From Streptomyces sp. NBC_00154 (GTDB taxonomy: Bacteria; Actinomycetota; Actinomycetes; Streptomycetales; Streptomycetaceae), in contig NZ_JAPEMI010000001.1 in the NCBI RefSeq assembly GCF_026342835.1, positions 6,702,501-6,766,500 on the forward strand: DNA of 64,000 nucleotides. Reading direction: 5' to 3'. Of this stretch, positions 25,615 through 36,688 are shown piece by piece (position 1 is the stretch's first letter; each line of letters starts with the position of its first letter). The notes under the pieces are model-generated. The model did no database searches. It was not told the origin of the DNA and saw only the letters and a program-made list of their open reading frames with translations. The translations under genes were made by a program, and so were the position numbers.

Positions 25615-26895
25615 GTGAGCCAACAGGCATCCAGCGACCGCAGCCGTGCGCGGAGACCCGCGCACGGCTGGGGTCACGCCCTCCTGACGGTGCTCGCCGG
25701 GCTGGTGGTCATGGTCGCCACGGCCGCCCTCGGCCTCTGGGCGGCCGGCGCGGCCGACCTGCCCGGCAGCGGCTTCCCGCGTGTCGTCGCGGCCGTCGTC
25801 GTGATGGCGGCAGGAGGCTCCGTCGAGCTCTCGGGCAACGCGGGGGACCTCGCCAGGACCCATGCGGAGTTCTCGGTGCTTCCGCTGTCGGTGACCCTGG
25901 CCGGCGCCCTGGTGATCGCCGCGGGATTTCTGCGGCCGCTGCGCCACCGGGCCGTCGCGGGTGCGCGCGAACTGGCCGGCTGGGCCGCCCGGGTGGCGGT
26001 GCTGTGGGCACTCGTCCTCATCGGCCTGTCGGTCCTGGCCAGAGCGAGCTTCGACATTTCCGTGCGCAACGCGACGGACGCGGCCATCGCGGATCTGCTG
26101 GGCGTCTCCCCGAAGGTCGGGTTCCGGGCCGATGTCCCCCTCACCCTCGTACTCGGCCTGCTCTGGCTGGTCGGCATCCTCGTCCTGGCCCTGCTCGTGT
26201 CGCGCAGTGCCCCGCTCCCGGGCCGTCTCCTGCGCTTCCAGGAGTCTGTGCGCCCGGCCGCGTACGCGATGGTCGCGCTGCTGCTCGGGTGCGTCGTGGT
26301 GGGCCTGGTGGTCGCACTCGTCGTCCTGGGTGTCCGGGGGCACCCGGCGGACACGTTCGCCGTGATCCTCCTGGGGCTGCCGAACCTTGTCTGGCTCGCC
26401 TACACGCTGGGGCTCGGCGCGTCCTGGGAGGGGAAGGTGGAGGGTCCCTTCGGGCTGCCGATGCCGCAGATGCTCGACTCGGTACTGCGTACGCCGGACA
26501 TCTCCACGGTCAATGTCTCCACGCTCGCCGAGCACGACGGACGTGCGTGGTGGCTGGTCGTCGCAGCCGCGGTGCTGACCGTGGCTGCCGCGTGCCTCAT
26601 GGCGGTCCGCTCACCGGCCCGGATACGGCCCTGGCAGCATGCCGTACACATGGCGGTGGCGCTTGTCCTCACCGTGCTGACCATCTGTCTCGTCGCGAGG
26701 GTCTCCGCGCATTACGGCGTGTCGCTGCTCGGCATCGGAGACCTCGGTGGCGGCCTCGGCGGGGAGCTGACGCTGCGGCCACGGCTCTGGTCCGCACTCG
26801 CTGTCGCAGCCCTCTGGGGCCTGGTCACCGGTTTCCTCGGTGGTCTGCTCGCCTCCAGGGTCGACCGGCGCGGAGAAGTACCGACGCGCGGCTGA
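25615..26895 (+). CDS. Streptophobe-family membrane protein
   Basis: A 426-residue, highly hydrophobic protein with about ten predicted membrane helices, from HALLTVLAGLVVMVATAALG near residue 25 to ALAVAALWGLVTGFLGGLL near the end. Characteristic stretches are SGFPRVVAAVVVMAAGGSVE, VGFRADVPLTLVLGLLWLVG and GASWEGKVEGPFGLPMPQML. The family is restricted to Streptomyces and relatives and has no assigned function. It shares the 144-bp divergent region with the DUF6777 gene and converges on the kinase, so it belongs to the same signalling block. Confidence 0.85.
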   Translation: MSQQASSDRSRARRPAHGWGHALLTVLAGLVVMVATAALGLWAAGAADLPGSGFPRVVAAVVVMAAGGSVELSGNAGDLARTHAEFSVLPLSVTLAGALVIAAGFLRPLRHRAVAGARELAGWAARVAVLWALVLIGLSVLARASFDISVRNATDAAIADLLGVSPKVGFRADVPLTLVLGLLWLVGILVLALLVSRSAPLPGRLLRFQESVRPAAYAMVALLLGCVVVGLVVALVVLGVRGHPADTFAVILLGLPNLVWLAYTLGLGASWEGKVEGPFGLPMPQMLDSVLRTPDISTVNVSTLAEHDGRAWWLVVAAAVLTVAAACLMAVRSPARIRPWQHAVHMAVALVLTVLTICLVARVSAHYGVSLLGIGDLGGGLGGELTLRPRLWSALAVAALWGLVTGFLGGLLASRVDRRGEVPTRG

Positions 26896-26915
26896 GACGG
26901 GCGTGACCACAACCC

Positions 26916-27959
26916 TCAGCGTACGAACCCCGGGAAAACGGGCAGCGCCCAGTGCGGCGGCGCGGGCGGTGGTTCGGGCCCGGTGGCCCATGCACCGATT
27001 CGCTGGTCCACCTGCGTCGGCGGATGGTCCTTCCGCACCGTGCTCCGCGCTGCCGAGCGCAGCGCGGCGACGAACTGCAGACAGGAGTCGTACCGGTCGC
27101 CAGGGCTCTTGGCCAGGGCCTTCGCCAGGACGTCGTCGACGGCGGGCGGGAGATCGGGGCGCCGGCCGGTCAGCGGCGGCGGGTCGAACTGATGGGCCCA
27201 CAACAGCGCCATGTCGTCGTCCCGCTGGAACGGCGGTACTGCTGCCATCGTCTCGAACACCACACAGGCCAGGCTGTAGACATCGCACCGGCCGTCCACC
27301 GGGCGGCCGGAGATCTGTTCGGGCGCCACGTAGTCGAGCGTGCCGACGAACTGGCCCACCGAGGTGAACCCGGTCAGCGACAGCGACTTCTTCGTCAGCC
27401 CGAAGTCCGTGAGGTACACATGTTCCGGGTGGTCGCTGTCCGTGCCCGCAGCAACCAGGATGTTGCCGGGTTTGACGTCCCGGTGCACCAGGTCGTGGTC
27501 GTGTGCGGCGTCGAGCGCGGACGCCACCTGCGCGGCGATCCGGACCGCCGCCGTGATCGGCAGCGGCCCCTGACGGTCGATGAGGGCGCGCAGGTCCTGG
27601 CCGGCGACGTAACGCATCGCGATGTAGAGGAGGCCCTCGGTCTCCCCGGCCTCGAAGACCGGCACGATATGCGGATGGTCGATCGCGGCAGCCACCCTCG
27701 ACTCATGGGTGAACCGCTTCCTGAAGGTGTCGTTGCGGGCGAGTTCGGGGGCGAGCAGCTTGAGCGCGACCGTCCGGTCCAGCCGCAGATCCTTGGCGCG
27801 GTACACGACCGCCATGCCGCCGCGGCCGATCTCGCTCTCCACCCGGTATCCCGCGATCTGCCTGCCGAGGAGATCGGATGGTCGGCCCACGGGCAGCGCC
27901 GTGTCCTGCCGCGGGTCGGGGGAGTGCGGGGGGTTCGGCGCCGGGGAGGGGGACATCAT
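26916..27959 (-). CDS. Soluble PknB-like serine/threonine protein kinase
   Basis: A 347-residue Hanks-type kinase lacking any transmembrane or PASTA segment. The kinase domain covers about residues 36-300: glycine loop IGRGGMAVVYRA, ATP-binding Lys in VALKLLAPE, catalytic loop HRDVKPGNIL, DFG in TDFGLTKK, an activation loop with several Ser/Thr (SLTGFTSVGQFVGT) and APEQISG. The short Pro-rich tail is unassigned. Its start overlaps the stop of the upstream gene (ATGATG arrangement), and the FHA-containing ABC transporter is two genes upstream. FHA domains bind phosphothreonine, so the transporter is a likely substrate or partner. Confidence 0.93.
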   Translation of the reverse strand: MMSPSPAPNPPHSPDPRQDTALPVGRPSDLLGRQIAGYRVESEIGRGGMAVVYRAKDLRLDRTVALKLLAPELARNDTFRKRFTHESRVAAAIDHPHIVPVFEAGETEGLLYIAMRYVAGQDLRALIDRQGPLPITAAVRIAAQVASALDAAHDHDLVHRDVKPGNILVAAGTDSDHPEHVYLTDFGLTKKSLSLTGFTSVGQFVGTLDYVAPEQISGRPVDGRCDVYSLACVVFETMAAVPPFQRDDDMALLWAHQFDPPPLTGRRPDLPPAVDDVLAKALAKSPGDRYDSCLQFVAALRSAARSTVRKDHPPTQVDQRIGAWATGPEPPPAPPHWALPVFPGFVR

Positions 27960-28645
27960 GCGTCACCCGCCCGGGTGGGCGGATGCGCGGTCTCCGACCC
28001 GGGCTCGTCGACGGACCGCAGGAGCTGCGTGGGCTCTGCATCCGCGGGATCCGCCGGGCGGTACGCGGCCAGCTGCGCGGGGTCGACGATCTGTGTCGGC
28101 TCAGGCTCCGGTGCGTGCACCTCTTCGGTTCCGCGGTCCACCGGGGCCTTGTTCGGGTGGCCCGGACCGGCCGATGCCGCGTACGTACTCAGCTGTGTCC
28201 CGTCGCAGTACACCCAGCGCTCGTGCTCGGCGTCGTACAGCCACACCGCCTCGCCGTCGACAACCATGCCCACCCGCAGCCCCTGGGTACGACGGCGGAA
28301 GGTCTCCCCGTCGATCCGGCCCTCGGCAAGCTCGTCCGCGGCGCCCCGGTACCGGGCCAGCGACTCCTGGGCCTGCGCCATCAGCGGCCGGGGGTCCGCG
28401 GTGCGCGCGAGCGGCTGCCCGGGCCCCGGCGGGCCGTGCGGTACGGAGACGAGCAGCCGGCCGTCGACCCATGCCGACCAGCCGTTCGCGCAGAGGATCC
28501 GCCCCCAGTCGCCGCGCCGGCCGACCAGCTGGACGGGAAGCAGCGGATCGAGCGGCTCGGTCGGCCGGGACATGTCGGGTGCCTCCCAGGCGGGCATCCC
28601 GTCCGGGGGGACTACGTGTGTGGGGCGGAACTCCGGTGTCGCCAT
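27956..28645 (-). CDS. SH3-like domain protein of the kinase/FHA operon
   Basis: A 229-residue protein I cannot assign to a characterised family. The N-terminal part has an SH3-like pattern (LLPVQLVGRRGDWGRILCAN, then GWSAWVDGRLLVSVP), the centre has a helical stretch (ESLARYRGAADELAEGRIDG) followed by a WW/SH3-like VWLYDAEHERWVYCDGTQLS, and the tail carries two repeated PTQIVDPAQLAAYRPAD-type motifs with potential phosphorylation threonines. It overlaps the kinase start by 4 bp and follows the ABC transporter by 15 bp, so all three are one operon. An adaptor or kinase substrate is a reasonable guess. Confidence 0.75.
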   Translation of the reverse strand: MATPEFRPTHVVPPDGMPAWEAPDMSRPTEPLDPLLPVQLVGRRGDWGRILCANGWSAWVDGRLLVSVPHGPPGPGQPLARTADPRPLMAQAQESLARYRGAADELAEGRIDGETFRRRTQGLRVGMVVDGEAVWLYDAEHERWVYCDGTQLSTYAASAGPGHPNKAPVDRGTEEVHAPEPEPTQIVDPAQLAAYRPADPADAEPTQLLRSVDEPGSETAHPPTRAGDA

Positions 28646-28660
28646 GGGCTCCCGCCTCCG

Positions 28661-31015
28661 TTACTTCCGCATGATGACGGGCTCGTGCCGGCGGAGCAGC
28701 CGCGCCACCGCCAGTCCGAAGACGACCGACAGCACCACCAGCATCCCCATGTTCAGCAGCCACGCTGCCGCGGAGTGGTCGAACAGCGGGTCCGAGCTCA
28801 CCTTTCCCGGCACGATCCTGCCGAGCCCGATGGTCCCGCCCATCGCCGCGAGCGCCCACCGGGACGGCACCAGCCACGCCACCTGCTCCAACCCGGGCAC
28901 GCCGTGCAGTTTCAGCAGCGCACCGCAGAAGACGACCTGGACGATCGCGAGGAGCACAAGCAGTGGCATGGTGACTTCCTCCTTGCGCACCAGGGCGGAG
29001 ACGAGCAGACCGAGCATCATCGCCGTGAACGACAACATGGCCACGGCCAGCGTCATTTCGGCCAGTGGTGGCAGCAGAACGCCCTTGCCGCCCGGGGCGT
29101 TCAGATCGACGCCCGCCAGGCCGACGAGGGTCAGGACCACGGCCTGCAGGACCGTAATGGTGCCCAGGACAACCACTTTGGACATCAGATACGCCGATCT
29201 GGACAGCCCGACGGCACGCTCCCGCTGATAGATCGCCCGCTCCTTGACCAGTTCCCGTACGGCATTGGCGGCGCCGGTCAGCACGGCGCCCACGCAGAGG
29301 ATCAGCAGCGCGTTGATCGCCGTGTCCTGGGTCAGCCGGCTGCCGGCCAGGGCCCGGGTCATCGCGCCCATCACGAAAGGCAGAGCGATCATGATGGCCA
29401 GGAAGGTCCGGTCGGCGCTCAGCGCGGCGGCGTACCGGCGGCACAGCGTCCGCAGCTGAGCGCCCCCGCTCCGGGTCTTCGGCGGCGGTGCGACCGGCGC
29501 GACCGCGGCGTGCGGCAGCCGGGGCTGTGCGGTGGAGTTCGCGATGTACTGCCGGTGGAACGGGGACGCGCGGTACTCCGCCGACCAATTCCGGTCCCGG
29601 TCGTTCTCGAACGCCTCGAACGCCTCCGGCCACTGCTCGAACCCGAGGAAGGGCAGCGCATCGTCCGGCGGCCCGTAGTAGGCGGTCTTCCCGCCGGGGG
29701 CGAGCACCAGCAGCCGGTCGCAGACATCGAGGCTGAGCACACTGTGCGTGACGACGATGACCGTACGCCCGTCGTCGGCGAGCCCCCGGAGCATATGCAT
29801 GACCGAGCGGTCCATGCCGGGGTCGAGCCCCGAGGTCGGCTCGTCGAGGAAGAGCAGCGACGGCTTCGTCAGCAGCTCCAGCGCGACGCTGACGCGCTTG
29901 CGCTGGCCGCCGGAGAGGCTGTGGATCGGCTGTTCCGTCCGCTTTTCCAGAGCCAACTCACGTATCACTTCGGTGACCCGGGCCCGACGTTCGGACGGGT
30001 CGGTGTCGTGCGGGAAGCGGAGCTCGGCGGCGTACCCGAGGGCGCGGTGCACGGTCAGCTGGGTGTGCAGGATGTCGTCCTGCGGGACGAGCCCGATGCG
30101 ATGGCGCAGCTCGGCGTAGTCGTGGTAGAGGTCTCGGCCGTCGTAGAGGACGCTGCCCTCGTCGGCCGGCCGGAGGCCGGTCAGCGCGTTGAGCAGGGTG
30201 GATTTGCCGGAGCCGCTCGGACCCACCACGCCGAGCAGACACTTCTCGCCCACCGGGAAGGAGACATCGTCGAGCAGGGTCTTGCGGCCCCCGTCCACGG
30301 TGACCGCCAGGTCCTGTACATCGAGCGAGACCTCACCGGTGTCGACGAACTCCTGCAGCACGTCGCCGACCAGAGAGAACTCGGAGTGACCGATGCCGAC
30401 GATGTCACCGGCGGCGACCGGAGCGCGGCCGACCAGTTGGCCGTTGAGATACGTGCCGTTGTGCGAGCCGAGGTCGACGATCTCGTACGTGCCGTCCGGA
30501 TGTGCACGCAGTTCGGCGTGCCGGTGCGAGACGGTCAGGTCGTCGACGACGAGGTCGTTATCGACGCTGCGGCCGATCCGTACGGTGTGGACGGGCCGCG
30601 GCCGCACGGTGGTCGGCTGCCGGAACGTGCCTGTGGCAGCGGGCACGGAGACGGCGGACGGGCGGTCGGCCGGGTGCAGCGCGGGGGATGCGGGTGCCTG
30701 GCCGACCAGAACGGCGCACGGCCCGTGCGCGGGGTGACCGAACCGGATGACGCTGCCGGGGCCCACACCCGACTCATGGATGCGCTTGCCCCCGGTGTAC
30801 GTACCGTTCGTACTGTTCTCGTCCTCCAGGGACCAGTGGTCGTCCACCGGCCGGAGCACCGCATGGTGCCACGACACCCGGACATCGTCGATGACGACGT
30901 CGCTCAGTGGGTCGCGGCCGACGTGGTAATCCCGGCTCGGACTCATCACCGTGGGACCTGCATCGGTTTCGAGCACAAGTTCGGGGGCAGTCGACGTGAC
31001 AGGCCGGTCTACCAT
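28661..31015 (-). CDS. Double-FHA ABC transporter (fused ATPase and ABC-2 permease)
   Basis: A 784-residue fusion. Two FHA domains occupy about residues 25-105 (YHVGRDPLSDVVIDD, ENSTNGTYTGGK) and 145-235 (VRIGRSVDNDLVVDD, GSHNGTYLNGQ); both keep the Arg/Ser/Asn residues that recognise phosphothreonine. The ABCG-type ATPase follows with Walker A GPSGSGKSTLL, signature LSGGQRKRVSVAL, Walker B LLFLDEPTSGLD and the switch His in VTHS. The last 260 residues hold six hydrophobic helices of an ABC-2 permease. The substrate is unknown. Its operon partner kinase could control it by phosphorylation read by the FHA domains. Confidence 0.93.
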   Translation of the reverse strand: MVDRPVTSTAPELVLETDAGPTVMSPSRDYHVGRDPLSDVVIDDVRVSWHHAVLRPVDDHWSLEDENSTNGTYTGGKRIHESGVGPGSVIRFGHPAHGPCAVLVGQAPASPALHPADRPSAVSVPAATGTFRQPTTVRPRPVHTVRIGRSVDNDLVVDDLTVSHRHAELRAHPDGTYEIVDLGSHNGTYLNGQLVGRAPVAAGDIVGIGHSEFSLVGDVLQEFVDTGEVSLDVQDLAVTVDGGRKTLLDDVSFPVGEKCLLGVVGPSGSGKSTLLNALTGLRPADEGSVLYDGRDLYHDYAELRHRIGLVPQDDILHTQLTVHRALGYAAELRFPHDTDPSERRARVTEVIRELALEKRTEQPIHSLSGGQRKRVSVALELLTKPSLLFLDEPTSGLDPGMDRSVMHMLRGLADDGRTVIVVTHSVLSLDVCDRLLVLAPGGKTAYYGPPDDALPFLGFEQWPEAFEAFENDRDRNWSAEYRASPFHRQYIANSTAQPRLPHAAVAPVAPPPKTRSGGAQLRTLCRRYAAALSADRTFLAIMIALPFVMGAMTRALAGSRLTQDTAINALLILCVGAVLTGAANAVRELVKERAIYQRERAVGLSRSAYLMSKVVVLGTITVLQAVVLTLVGLAGVDLNAPGGKGVLLPPLAEMTLAVAMLSFTAMMLGLLVSALVRKEEVTMPLLVLLAIVQVVFCGALLKLHGVPGLEQVAWLVPSRWALAAMGGTIGLGRIVPGKVSSDPLFDHSAAAWLLNMGMLVVLSVVFGLAVARLLRRHEPVIMRK

Positions 31016-31102
31016 GCTCGAATTCTATCTATTGGTCCCTTTATGTGCTTGTGGGTCACCGCCGCCATTTCCGGACGCAGCGGCATGTACACCCTTCACC
31101 AC

Positions 31103-31145
31103 AGAGCCGCCTCCCGCGACGGCCGGGGTCACGGGAGGCGGCTCT
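31103..31145. terminator. Terminator hairpin downstream of pgm
   Basis: Perfect 14-bp arms, AGAGCCGCCTCCCG and its complement, enclose a 15-base loop 25 bp after the pgm stop, in the gap before the FHA-ABC gene start. Confidence 0.75.
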
Positions 31146-31169
31146 TCTGTCTTCGCGAACGGACCGGAC

Positions 31170-32810
<1,641 letters not shown>

Positions 32811-32857
32811 CTGCCCACTCCTCCGTATCGGTCGGTCGTCATGCTCTGCCCGCCGGA

Positions 32858-33604
32858 TCATTTTCGCCGTTGGCCGTACGCGACCGATGACTGCCCCGCC
32901 GCACGAACGGCCACCGCGGCCGCATATCCGGCCGGAACCAGCACATCGGCGACCGTCCAGCCCGCCGGCCCGGGCCGCGGCACGGGCCCGGTGCCCAGAT
33001 GGTCGAGGGCGAGATCCCGGGCCAGCCCGATGCCCTCGCCCTTGAGATACGCCTCCTTGCGCGTCCAGGCCCGGGCGAAGGCGACAGGCCGGTCCGACGC
33101 AGGGAGCGCTGCCAACTCCCGGCACTCCGCCGGATGCAGCATCGCTCCGACCTCGGCCGCGGCCTCACGGCCCGGCACGGCCTCCACATCGACGCCCAGT
33201 GGTACGGCGGCGAACGCGAGCAGCGACAGGTCCCGGCTGTGCGAGAGCGAGAAGTGCACCCCGCCGTCGGTCGCGGGCCGGCCGTGCGGACCACCGCAGG
33301 ACGGGCACGGCTCGCGGACCACCCGTACGTCGCGGGGTTCGACGCCCAGCCGGGCACCGAGCAGTATCCGCAGCGCCACATGGGCCGCGACATAGCAGCG
33401 GCGGTCGGCCGATGCGACAAAGCTCTCGGCGCGCCGCTGTTCCTCGGCGTCGAGGATCCCGGGGGCGAGCCGCTCCGCACGATCACCGTGCCGCACGGCG
33501 TCCACGATCCACAGGGCGGGTGTCCGGGCAGGCCACGCCGGCAGCGAACCCCGGCTGCCGTACTCCGGGTCGAACTCGATGGGCTGATGCACAGGTCGAG
33601 TCAT
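32858..33604 (-). CDS. Sfp-type 4'-phosphopantetheinyl transferase
   Basis: Transfers the phosphopantetheine arm of CoA to carrier domains of polyketide, peptide or fatty-acid synthases. I use the ATG at 33604 (248 residues, AGGTGA upstream); a longer frame from 33727 adds 41 residues without a ribosome-binding site. Visible signatures are [15 protein letters not shown], the magnesium-binding GVDVEAVPG and [28 protein letters not shown] cysteine pair in the middle is typical of the Streptomyces group. No carrier-protein gene is adjacent, so this is a stand-alone activator that could serve clusters elsewhere. Confidence 0.92.
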   Translation of the reverse strand: MTRPVHQPIEFDPEYGSRGSLPAWPARTPALWIVDAVRHGDRAERLAPGILDAEEQRRAESFVASADRRCYVAAHVALRILLGARLGVEPRDVRVVREPCPSCGGPHGRPATDGGVHFSLSHSRDLSLLAFAAVPLGVDVEAVPGREAAAEVGAMLHPAECRELAALPASDRPVAFARAWTRKEAYLKGEGIGLARDLALDHLGTGPVPRPGPAGWTVADVLVPAGYAAAVAVRAAGQSSVAYGQRRK

Positions 33605-33730
33605 CCATTCACCTGACGGACGCCGTGAGGAGATCTCCAACGCCGGGTCGTACGGTGAAGCATCGCCGTTCAGCATGGCCGCCGCATGCGCTCTGCCCGC
33701 CCCGCGAAATGCCTCCGAGTCCTCCATGAT

Positions 33731-33952
33731 CTAGAGAATAGGGGGGCGCCAACAGTCGAGGCGCGTCGCGGGTTGCCCGTACTTCATCCCGAAGGACAAC
33801 TCCCTCGAGTGACGGGTGTCACGTCCGGTGAACTTGATCCCATTGGCACGGTGCGCGACTTGGGTCAGGCGGATAGCTTGGCTGCCGTATCGACTCGACA
33901 ACTCCACGACGTTTCCGGCTTCGAGGCTTTCAGCGAGCACGATGACAGGCAT
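33731..33952 (-). CDS. Small hypothetical protein
   Basis: A 73-residue frame beginning MPVIVLAESLEAGNVVELSS, preceded by an AGAGG element 4 bases before the ATG. The composition looks protein-like: alternating hydrophobic strands followed by NGIKFTGRDTRHSRELSFGM, suggesting a small beta-barrel-like fold. I do not recognise the family. A GTG 21 bases upstream is an alternative start. Confidence 0.45.
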   Translation of the reverse strand: MPVIVLAESLEAGNVVELSSRYGSQAIRLTQVAHRANGIKFTGRDTRHSRELSFGMKYGQPATRLDCWRPPIL

Positions 33953-34645
33953 ACGACCTCTTGGTCTCCCCACGCTGGTTGAGTTGCGGCTGTACAGCAG
34001 CGGAGTACAGCAACCACCGCGACCGTAGTCAACTGGTATCGGTCCCAGATGCCCAAGTGACCGGCCCGGCAGACTTCAATGACCAGCCCGCCCATAGTTC
34101 GCATCGAGAGGGTCACCAACACGGAACTCGTGCCACTCTCGTGCCAGAACGGGCGGGGAGCCAAGGGGAATCGCGGTGCGCAGGGGTGCACGCCGCCCAC
34201 TCCATCCAAGGCGGGGAATCCACAGGTCAGGCCGACGATCGCCCCACCTCGCCCCTGAAGCGGTAGTCGGCGGAAGCCCCGCGGCGTTGATCACGGGCGC
34301 ATGATGTCAGAGCCCTCCCGACAACTAGCATCCCGCCTCAGCGGGCGGGCCACCGGAATCGCGCACCATCTCCGGGCACATCTGTGACCCTTGGAATCGA
34401 TCATCCAGTACTGCGACCGGATAGGTTCGCCGGGTCGGTGGACGAGGAGTGGCCCCGGGCGGGCAGGGGGAGGCGGGCGATGAGTGACAACTACCTGATT
34501 TGGCTGGATACACCACGAGGAACATCATCAACGTATAAAGGGGCACAAGCAATGGTGCCGCGAAATGTTCGATGAGACTGAGCCCTGGCCTAAGAATTCA
34601 CGGCAGGGATGGCGCCGCTCCGCTGGCCGCCGGCGCCACGAGGGG
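33953..34645. other. Gene-poor stretch of lower GC content
   Basis: In this 690-bp region no frame shows both a ribosome-binding site and convincing third-position GC bias. Short open frames on both strands (for example 34325-34552 minus and 34384-34575 plus) lack recognisable motifs. The base composition is visibly less GC-rich than the flanks, for instance around 34500-34600, so acquired or decayed DNA is likely. Confidence 0.4.
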
Positions 34646-34999
34646 TCAGTCTTCGGCTTCGGCCACTGGCTTCTGCCATGGCCACCGTCCGGTGATCTCG
34701 AGCTCGAGAGAAAAGCTGAGGAAGGTGCGGATGCCCACGATCACGGCCAGCACTCCGACGCTTGCGTACGTCGGTGCGACGGCGACTGTACGGATGATAT
34801 CGCCGGCTACGAGGAACTCCAGCCCCAGCAGGATCGACCGCCCGACGCGACGGCGATAGCCGCGGTACACACCCGCCTGTCGGCGACTGAGCCGGATAGC
34901 CGCGAGAACGGTCGCCAAGAGCGTTCCCACGACTATGATGGCAACGCCGACGGCGTCAACGGCTCGACCGACCAGCTCCACGATGTGTTGGAACTCCAC
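34646..34999 (-). CDS. DUF1622 membrane protein
   Basis: A 117-residue membrane protein of the DUF1622 family. I choose the GTG at 34999, which has GAGAGG eight bases upstream, over a TTG 48 bases earlier. Three hydrophobic segments are visible: VAIIVVGTLLATVLAAI, then the family signature LLGLEFLVAGDIIRTVAVAP, then VGVLAVIVGIRTFLSFSLE LEITG. The role is unknown; family members are small inner-membrane proteins found beside very different genes. It is on the same strand as, and 205 bp downstream of, the cysteine hydrolase gene. Confidence 0.85.
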   Translation of the reverse strand: MEFQHIVELVGRAVDAVGVAIIVVGTLLATVLAAIRLSRRQAGVYRGYRRRVGRSILLGLEFLVAGDIIRTVAVAPTYASVGVLAVIVGIRTFLSFSLELEITGRWPWQKPVAEAED

Positions 35000-35203
35000 A
35001 GTATCGCCTCTCGCGCCGACCCGAATCCGCTCGTTTGTGGTCCGCAACCTCTGTTGCTACCGACACGTCGTTCCGAGTACCGGCTGCAGTCGGGCTAGAC
35101 GTGTTTCCACGGCGCTCCCCGCGCATTACGGCGACCGTCGACGGCGCCTGTTGAAAGCGTAGGTATCGGACGGACGCGAGCGCTATTTCCCGGCGCGAGC
35201 TCC

Positions 35204-35851
35204 TCAGTGCATTCGATCGAGTACTTCGTCAGTCGACAGCAATGCATGGGCGAAGAAACGGTAGTTGATGATCGCCGCCTGATAGCCGTCGCCCCAGACC
35301 GGGTGTCGGGGTCCAGCTGTTGCATCCCTGACCACGGCGACCTCAAATCCCTCCTCGATGAGGTGACGCATATGGGACTCGACGCACATGTTCGCCAGCA
35401 TCCCGCCAAGAATAATCCTTTGTATTCCCCGCTTGCGCAGTTGCAGTACCAAGTCGTTGGTTTCCGGTCCGAATACCTTGTGCGGGCTGGCGACCACCGT
35501 TCTGCCGTCTTCGATATAGGGCTTGAAGCGGTCCAGCCAGTCTGCCCCGGAGTTTCGGAACCCGGTCAGATCGAGCTGTCCCGTCCGTGCGAACGTGTGG
35601 GTCTCGAGCTCACTTGTCTCGAGCGGCCCGTTCATTCGCCATCCGTTGTCGGTCGGGTAGAAGTAATGGGGCGAGATGAAGACCTCATATCCGCCCGTCT
35701 TCGCCGCCTCGAAGATTCTCTCCATATTCTCGACGGTCCTGTTCTCCGTGACGCTCGCTCCCACCGCGTCCCAGTTCGCTCCGCCCTCGCTCAGCACGTC
35801 GTTCTGTGGGTCAATGAACACAACCGCCGTGTCGGTCTTCTTGATTTCCAC
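35204..35851 (-). CDS. Isochorismatase-like cysteine hydrolase
   Basis: A 215-residue hydrolase. The GTG at 35851 follows GAGGAG and starts right before the domain; the longer upstream frame is not protein-like. The catalytic triad is visible as Asp in VFIDPQNDVL, Lys in SPHKVFGPE and Cys in GGMLANMCVESHMRHL, with the cis-peptide-type stretch before it. Members hydrolyse amides or isochorismate, for example nicotinamide or N-carbamoyl compounds; the substrate here cannot be assigned. Notable is the C-terminal HPVWGDGYQAAIINYRFFAH. An inverted repeat lies just upstream of its ribosome-binding site. Confidence 0.88.
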   Translation of the reverse strand: MEIKKTDTAVVFIDPQNDVLSEGGANWDAVGASVTENRTVENMERIFEAAKTGGYEVFISPHYFYPTDNGWRMNGPLETSELETHTFARTGQLDLTGFRNSGADWLDRFKPYIEDGRTVVASPHKVFGPETNDLVLQLRKRGIQRIILGGMLANMCVESHMRHLIEEGFEVAVVRDATAGPRHPVWGDGYQAAIINYRFFAHALLSTDEVLDRMH

Positions 35852-36298
35852 CTGGCGCTCCTCACGCGATAACAAACCACTGGTGTGGTAAGTATTCGGT
35901 ACAGCGGATGTCCTTCCGAAGCACATTCCGGTCCGGTGACGTGAGGTCTCTTCCTGAGCCGGTATGGATTGTTCCGACACCAAGCGACACCACTCGCGAG
36001 TGCCGTGCTCACCTACGGGGTGTGTGCCCTGAGGAGGCGCGGTCCCGGTCATTCGGCCCTCCGTTCCACTGTGCCCCATCGCGGGGCGCTCTGCATCGGT
36101 GAATTGCTGCACCTCGGTCGCCGTCCCTGCCATCCCCGAGGTGCGAACGGTCTGCGGGGATGGTGGGGAGGAGAATTCAGCTCCGTGCCTTCGGGGTCGT
36201 CGGTGGTCTGCATGGCATGACACCACTCTGTACAGGTGCGCGGAGTGCTCGGTTCGGCCCAAGGGGGATGGCCCGTAACGAGCACATGAAAGGGCCGC
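35852..36298. other. Upstream region of the cysteine hydrolase
   Basis: No supported gene in these 447 bp. The region contains the hydrolase promoter and an inverted repeat at 35876-35889; open frames that cross it lack coding bias. Confidence 0.4.
35876..35889. promoter_or_regulatory. Inverted repeat ACCAC-TGGT-GTGGT, candidate operator
   Basis: The 14-bp site ACCACTGGTGTGGT lies 25 bp upstream of the hydrolase GTG and 10 bp upstream of its ribosome-binding site, in an AT-rich context (AACAA before, AAGTATT after). Its position fits a repressor site overlapping the promoter or transcription start. Confidence 0.35.
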
Positions 36299-36688
36299 GT
36301 GACCGCGGGCGCCCGCCGACTGTTCGATGAACCGATCAGTGAGACCTTGTCGACGACGGCCGGCACGTTTTCACCAGCACCCCCGGCCAGCAGTGGACGC
36401 CCCTCCCCGCACCGCGTCCTCCCGCGGGAGATCACTGCCATCGAGGCCGAACGATGCGGCCCGTACCGCGACGCCTTCGGCCTGTGCACCAACTGCGGAC
36501 TCCGAGGCCGCGTCCAACGCCGCTGCGCCGGCGACGACCCCGCCCGCTCCCGTGAGTCGGTCCGCGCGCCGCACGCCCAGCCCTGGAAGTGGGTGCCCTG
36601 CCCGCACGCCTGCGGATACGTCGGCCAGCCGGAAGTCCGCCCCGACGTCCTGTACGGACTGATCCCGCAGCTCAGCCCGAACCAGTAG
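36299..36688 (+). CDS. Hypothetical Cys-rich protein, possible zinc ribbon
   Basis: The frame shows strong G/C at third positions from about 36420 to the stop. The 129-residue translation contains a cysteine pattern (RCGPYRDAFGLCTNCG, RRCAGDD, then VPCPHACGYVG) that could form a small zinc site. The N-terminal 40 residues are Ser/Ala/Pro-rich and may not belong, so the true start is uncertain. It ends LYGLIPQLSPNQ. A 37-base stretch covering this end recurs at 37739-37775. I do not recognise a function. Confidence 0.5.
   Translation: MTAGARRLFDEPISETLSTTAGTFSPAPPASSGRPSPHRVLPREITAIEAERCGPYRDAFGLCTNCGLRGRVQRRCAGDDPARSRESVRAPHAQPWKWVPCPHACGYVGQPEVRPDVLYGLIPQLSPNQ

Noticed and set aside
32858-33604. 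PPTase as part of a polyketide or peptide synthetase cluster
   Set aside because: No carrier protein or synthase gene is adjacent; the ketosynthases at 60 kb are 27 kb away.
34325-34575. Two short overlapping open frames (minus and plus) in the low-GC stretch
   Set aside because: No ribosome-binding site, motif or coding bias in either.
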